Shown piece after piece: positions 61,479 to 64,000 of a DNA stretch of 64,000 nt; within the stretch, counting starts at the first letter, position 1; the number at the start of each line of letters is the position of its first letter. Under the pieces are notes generated by a model. It ran no database searches and had not been told where the DNA came from. It saw nothing but the letters and a program-made list of their open reading frames with translations. The DNA is from Bacillus methanolicus PB1. Its GTDB lineage: Bacteria > Bacillota > Bacilli > Bacillales > Cytobacillaceae. The stretch is taken from positions 496,001 through 560,000 of the forward strand of contig NZ_AFEU01000001.1 in assembly GCF_000262755.1 (NCBI RefSeq). Reading direction: 5' to 3'. Position numbers and translations under genes: made by a program.

Positions 61479-61967
61479 CTATGTTAATTCTTTCTTTAAG
61501 CTGATAATTCGTTTTAGACGATCTTCAGCATCCTTCTCCGAATAGTCGGGATCCTTCATTTTTTCCTTTAATTGAACAGCTTCAAGAAATATTTTATAAT
61601 CGCTTGAAACGGTAAAATTTTCGTCCGGATATTTTTTTTCAAGAAGCTTATTAATGTCTTTTTCAATTTTTTTCATTCTGAAACGCTGCAAATGCTTCAC
61701 TCTATAAACGACAAGAATATCTTCTTTTCCTTTAACAACGGCCACATCATAAATTTCTTTATATGACATAACATCTTTCTTAACCTTTTCTGCAACATCT
61801 TTATCCTTTTGTTTGCTTCCAATCACTTGCGGCGGCGGATTTGTTGTCTTTATAAGTGCCATCCTGCTTTCTTGCTCCATTTTCTCCCCCTGACATCCTG
61901 CAGCAAGCAAACATAAAGCCACAATCATTTTAAACATTAGAAACTTCAATTTTCGTCTCGTCCTCAT
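61479..61967 (-). CDS. YhcN/YlaJ-family sporulation lipoprotein
   Basis: 162 residues from the ATG at 61967 (AAGGGA upstream). Lipoprotein signal LFKMIVALCLLAAGC-type (FKMIVALCLLAAGCQGE), then a YhcN/YlaJ domain (DVAEKVKKDVMSYKEIYDVA, DILVVYRVKHLQRF) and a charged C-terminal tail. Such lipoproteins sit on the spore inner membrane and often precede spoVAC in the second SpoVA operon. 15 bases before spoVAC. Confidence 0.85.
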   Translation of the reverse strand: MRTRRKLKFLMFKMIVALCLLAAGCQGEKMEQESRMALIKTTNPPPQVIGSKQKDKDVAEKVKKDVMSYKEIYDVAVVKGKEDILVVYRVKHLQRFRMKKIEKDINKLLEKKYPDENFTVSSDYKIFLEAVQLKEKMKDPDYSEKDAEDRLKRIISLKKELT

Positions 61968-62078
61968 TCGATTCCCTTCCTTATGTAAGAAATAAATTAG
62001 TTTTATCACCTGCGCTTCTTATTGTTTGCAGGAATGTTTTTTTTATGAAGGTAAATTATAGCTGGTCGGTTATTTCCA

Positions 62079-62109
62079 AAAAAAGACTGTCTCAGATTTA
62101 TTGAGACAG
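62079..62109 (-). terminator. Terminator of the cotO-yjcA unit
   Basis: CTGTCTCA / TGAGACAG followed on the minus strand by TTTTTTTGG, between yjcA and the lipoprotein gene. Confidence 0.8.
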
Positions 62110-62223
62110 CTAATTAATAAGCTTTTCTGTTAAACAGCAATGTTTTTAGCAATTTTAGAATGTATTTTAAAAAACGGGGTTTTTCCTGCAGATTTTTTTC
62201 ATGATTTAATATATGATATTATT

Positions 62224-62586
62224 TCAATTGCCTAAAATTTTGCTTATGATGACTTCAATAATTGACCCAATCGCTGCAACAGCCAAAATTAAAATGATTA
62301 CTTTTCCGGTAAAAGATGCAAAAAAATAAAGATAAATAACGAATATGCTTGCCCAGATCCCAGTACACCAATAGCAGCTTAATAATTCACCCATCCACTT
62401 TTTAAAGCCATGCTGTTTTGGAGCTAAATAAACTTCATTCTCTCCATTTTTGTTGACTTCGGTAATCTCATCAAAGAAAGGCTTTCTGAAAATATAAGTG
62501 ATTTGATCGAAAACAATCAGTCTTGTAAGACGAAAAGAAGCTAAACCCATCAAAATTACGTTCCAAAAAGTAAAATCTGAACTCAC
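62224..62586 (-). CDS. yjcA: DUF1360 sporulation membrane protein (YjcA-like)
   Basis: 120 residues. Three hydrophobic segments, the MGLASFRLTRLIVFDQIT start, and SCYWCTGIWASI in the middle, all typical of DUF1360/YjcA proteins made during sporulation. Two bases after the cotO-like gene, so co-transcribed. Confidence 0.85.
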   Translation of the reverse strand: MSSDFTFWNVILMGLASFRLTRLIVFDQITYIFRKPFFDEITEVNKNGENEVYLAPKQHGFKKWMGELLSCYWCTGIWASIFVIYLYFFASFTGKVIILILAVAAIGSIIEVIISKILGN

Positions 62587-62588
62587 TC

Positions 62589-62942
62589 TTACACCCCCTC
62601 CATTGATTGCTCTTCTAACAGGGATTCTTCTCCATTTTCTGATAAGCTGCTTGATTTCTTCATAGTCCCAATTGTTTCAAACCATGACGTCAATAGATCT
62701 TTCTCTACCTCATCGGTAAGTTTGTCTCCAAGCATTTTCCTAAGCTTTTGCACGACTTCATCCACGTTAAAGTTGGCTGAAAAAAAATCTTCGTTCAGTG
62801 CCATATAGGCATCCTCATCGCTTTTTTCTTCGGCGGATTCTACTTCGTCCCGTAATGTTTTGTGAAATGTTTCCTGCATATGAAAATTAAGCTTTAATGA
62901 ATATAATAAGGGCCTGCTTGAATCCTTTTTTTTCTCCATCAT
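62589..62942 (-). CDS. cotO: CotO-like spore coat protein
   Basis: 117 residues beginning MEKKKDSSRPLLYSLKLNFH; the KKK-x-RPLLY start resembles CotO of Bacillus, which is about twice as long. The rest is acidic and helical. Its place next to fabI is that of cotO (yjbX) in Bacillus subtilis. Assignment rests on the N-terminus and position, not on full-length similarity. Confidence 0.55.
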   Translation of the reverse strand: MMEKKKDSSRPLLYSLKLNFHMQETFHKTLRDEVESAEEKSDEDAYMALNEDFFSANFNVDEVVQKLRKMLGDKLTDEVEKDLLTSWFETIGTMKKSSSLSENGEESLLEEQSMEGV

Positions 62943-63100
62943 TTCCCCCTGCCTAAACGAAATGGTGATACTCTATTATATGTATGCAATGAATGAGCGG
63001 AGGTTGTTTATTCGGTTCCCTTTTTTTATGATCCCCTTTTCACTAAGCCACTCTTTAAGTTTTATGAGCCAATTTAAAAAACAGATACTCATTTTTTCTT

Positions 63101-63133
63101 AAAAAAATTAGCCCGCTTCGGTTTGAAGCGGGC
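63101..63133 (-). terminator. Terminator of fabI
   Basis: GCCCGCTTC / GAAGCGGGC, 9 bp perfect, followed on the minus strand by a T run. Confidence 0.95.
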
Positions 63134-63145
63134 CTCGTTTCGATC

Positions 63146-63919
63146 TTAGCCAAGAATGTGGTAGCCTGAATCAACATGAATGTTTTCCCCAGTAATGCCT
63201 CGGGAAAGTTCACTAAATAAGAAGAGGGCAGTATCTCCAATTTCTTCCTGTGTAGTTGTTCTTCTGAGCGGAGCTTTTTCTTCAATTTCTTTTAAAATAG
63301 AATTAAAGTCGCTTATTCCTTTTGCAGACAAAGTTCGGATTGGGCCTGCCGAAATTGAGTTCACACGAATCCCGTCTTTACCTAAGTCTGCGGCTAAATA
63401 TTTAACGCTTGCATCTAAAGATGCTTTTGCAACACCCATTACATTGTAATTTTGAATAACCCGTTCACCGCCTAAATAGGTCAGAGTGACAATGCTTCCT
63501 CCATCTGTCATTAATCCTCTTGCTTCTTTTGCAACAGCAGTCAAGGAATAAGAGCTGATATTATGAGCAAGCAAGAAACCTTCTCTTGTTGTATTCAAAT
63601 ATTCGCCTTGAAGCTCTTCTTTATTCGCAAAAGCTATACAGTGTGCAAGGCCATGAATTGTTCCCACTTTTTCTTTGATTTCAGCAAAACATTTTGCTAC
63701 ATCTTCATCACTTGTAATATCACACGGTAAAACAAGTGACTCAGCACCTTCCAATGTTTCTACGAGTTCGCGGACACTTTTTTCTAATCGTTCTCCTGCA
63801 TATGTAAAAATCAAGCGGGCCCCGGCATTATGAAGTGAACGAGCAATACCCCAAGCTATACTGCGCTTATTTGCTACTCCCATTACTACAATATTTTTTC
63901 CGTTTAAAGAAAGAGTCAT
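63146..63919 (-). CDS. fabI: Enoyl-[acyl-carrier-protein] reductase [NADH]
   Basis: 257 residues. It reduces trans-2-enoyl-ACP in the last step of fatty acid elongation. Short-chain dehydrogenase fold: NIVVMGVANKRSIAWGIA (NAD site), AHCIAFANKEEL, catalytic TYLGGERVIQNYNVMGVAKA (Tyr...Tyr...Lys), and AGPIRTLSAKGI. GGAGG before the ATG. Single gene with its own terminator. Confidence 0.97.
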   Translation of the reverse strand: MTLSLNGKNIVVMGVANKRSIAWGIARSLHNAGARLIFTYAGERLEKSVRELVETLEGAESLVLPCDITSDEDVAKCFAEIKEKVGTIHGLAHCIAFANKEELQGEYLNTTREGFLLAHNISSYSLTAVAKEARGLMTDGGSIVTLTYLGGERVIQNYNVMGVAKASLDASVKYLAADLGKDGIRVNSISAGPIRTLSAKGISDFNSILKEIEEKAPLRRTTTQEEIGDTALFLFSELSRGITGENIHVDSGYHILG

Positions 63920-64000
63920 TGAATATATCCTCCTACTTATTACATGTTATTAATACCTAGTACTAATTTTAATACATTATTGGTAAAATAAAAAGAATTC

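Overview
The window is low-GC Gram-positive (Bacillaceae) chromosome. The evidence is a set of endospore genes (spoVIF, yjcZ, spoVAC/AD/AEB, a YhcN/YlaJ-type lipoprotein, yjcA, a cotO-like gene), a glnQHMP operon, yjcG-yjcF, fabI, cysJI with a divergent LysR gene, strong AGGAGG ribosome-binding sites and many TTG/GTG starts. The ends of the window have moderate GC; the middle is much more AT-rich.

Layout. 1-6.5 kb is host chromosome: the 5' end of a bioF-like gene behind a BirA operator, cysJI with a divergent cysL-like regulator, a DUF45/M48 metalloprotease gene and the C-terminal stub of a type I restriction HsdR. 6.7-12.5 kb is accessory: an orphan ORF, then a three-gene cluster on the minus strand of a chemoreceptor, a single-module NRPS (adenylation-carrier-reductase) and an Sfp-type phosphopantetheinyl transferase. 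13.3-14.9 kb is an IS231-like IS4-family element sitting inside a palindromic MITE/REP element.

14,983-53,532 is a 38.5-kb integrative element. Its tyrosine integrase lies at the right end. It has split a host tRNA-Val(GAC) gene in the anticodon loop, leaving the 3' half at the left junction and the 5' half at the right. Just inside the right junction it carries a complete but different tRNA-Val(GAC) with its own terminator, placed where the stranded host tRNA promoter would transcribe it. Its left half holds an Xis-like protein, a Rad52-like annealing protein, many small membrane or orphan genes, an OLD-type nuclease, a membrane-bound PIN protein and an archaeo-eukaryotic-type primase. Its right half is a defence island: vsr, DISARM-type drmB and drmA, a two-gene unit that may be a split drmE, McrC-like and McrB-like genes, a C5 cytosine methyltransferase, a PD-(D/E)XK endonuclease, and a second restriction endonuclease gene cut in two by an IS66 element.

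53.6-64 kb is host chromosome again: glnQHMP (with a second copy of the MITE between glnH and glnM), yjcG-yjcF, and a sporulation block (spoVIF, yjcZ, spoVAC-AD-AEB with a lipoprotein gene, yjcA, cotO-like) ending at fabI.

All functional names come from reading motifs and from remembered family features. No database search was run.
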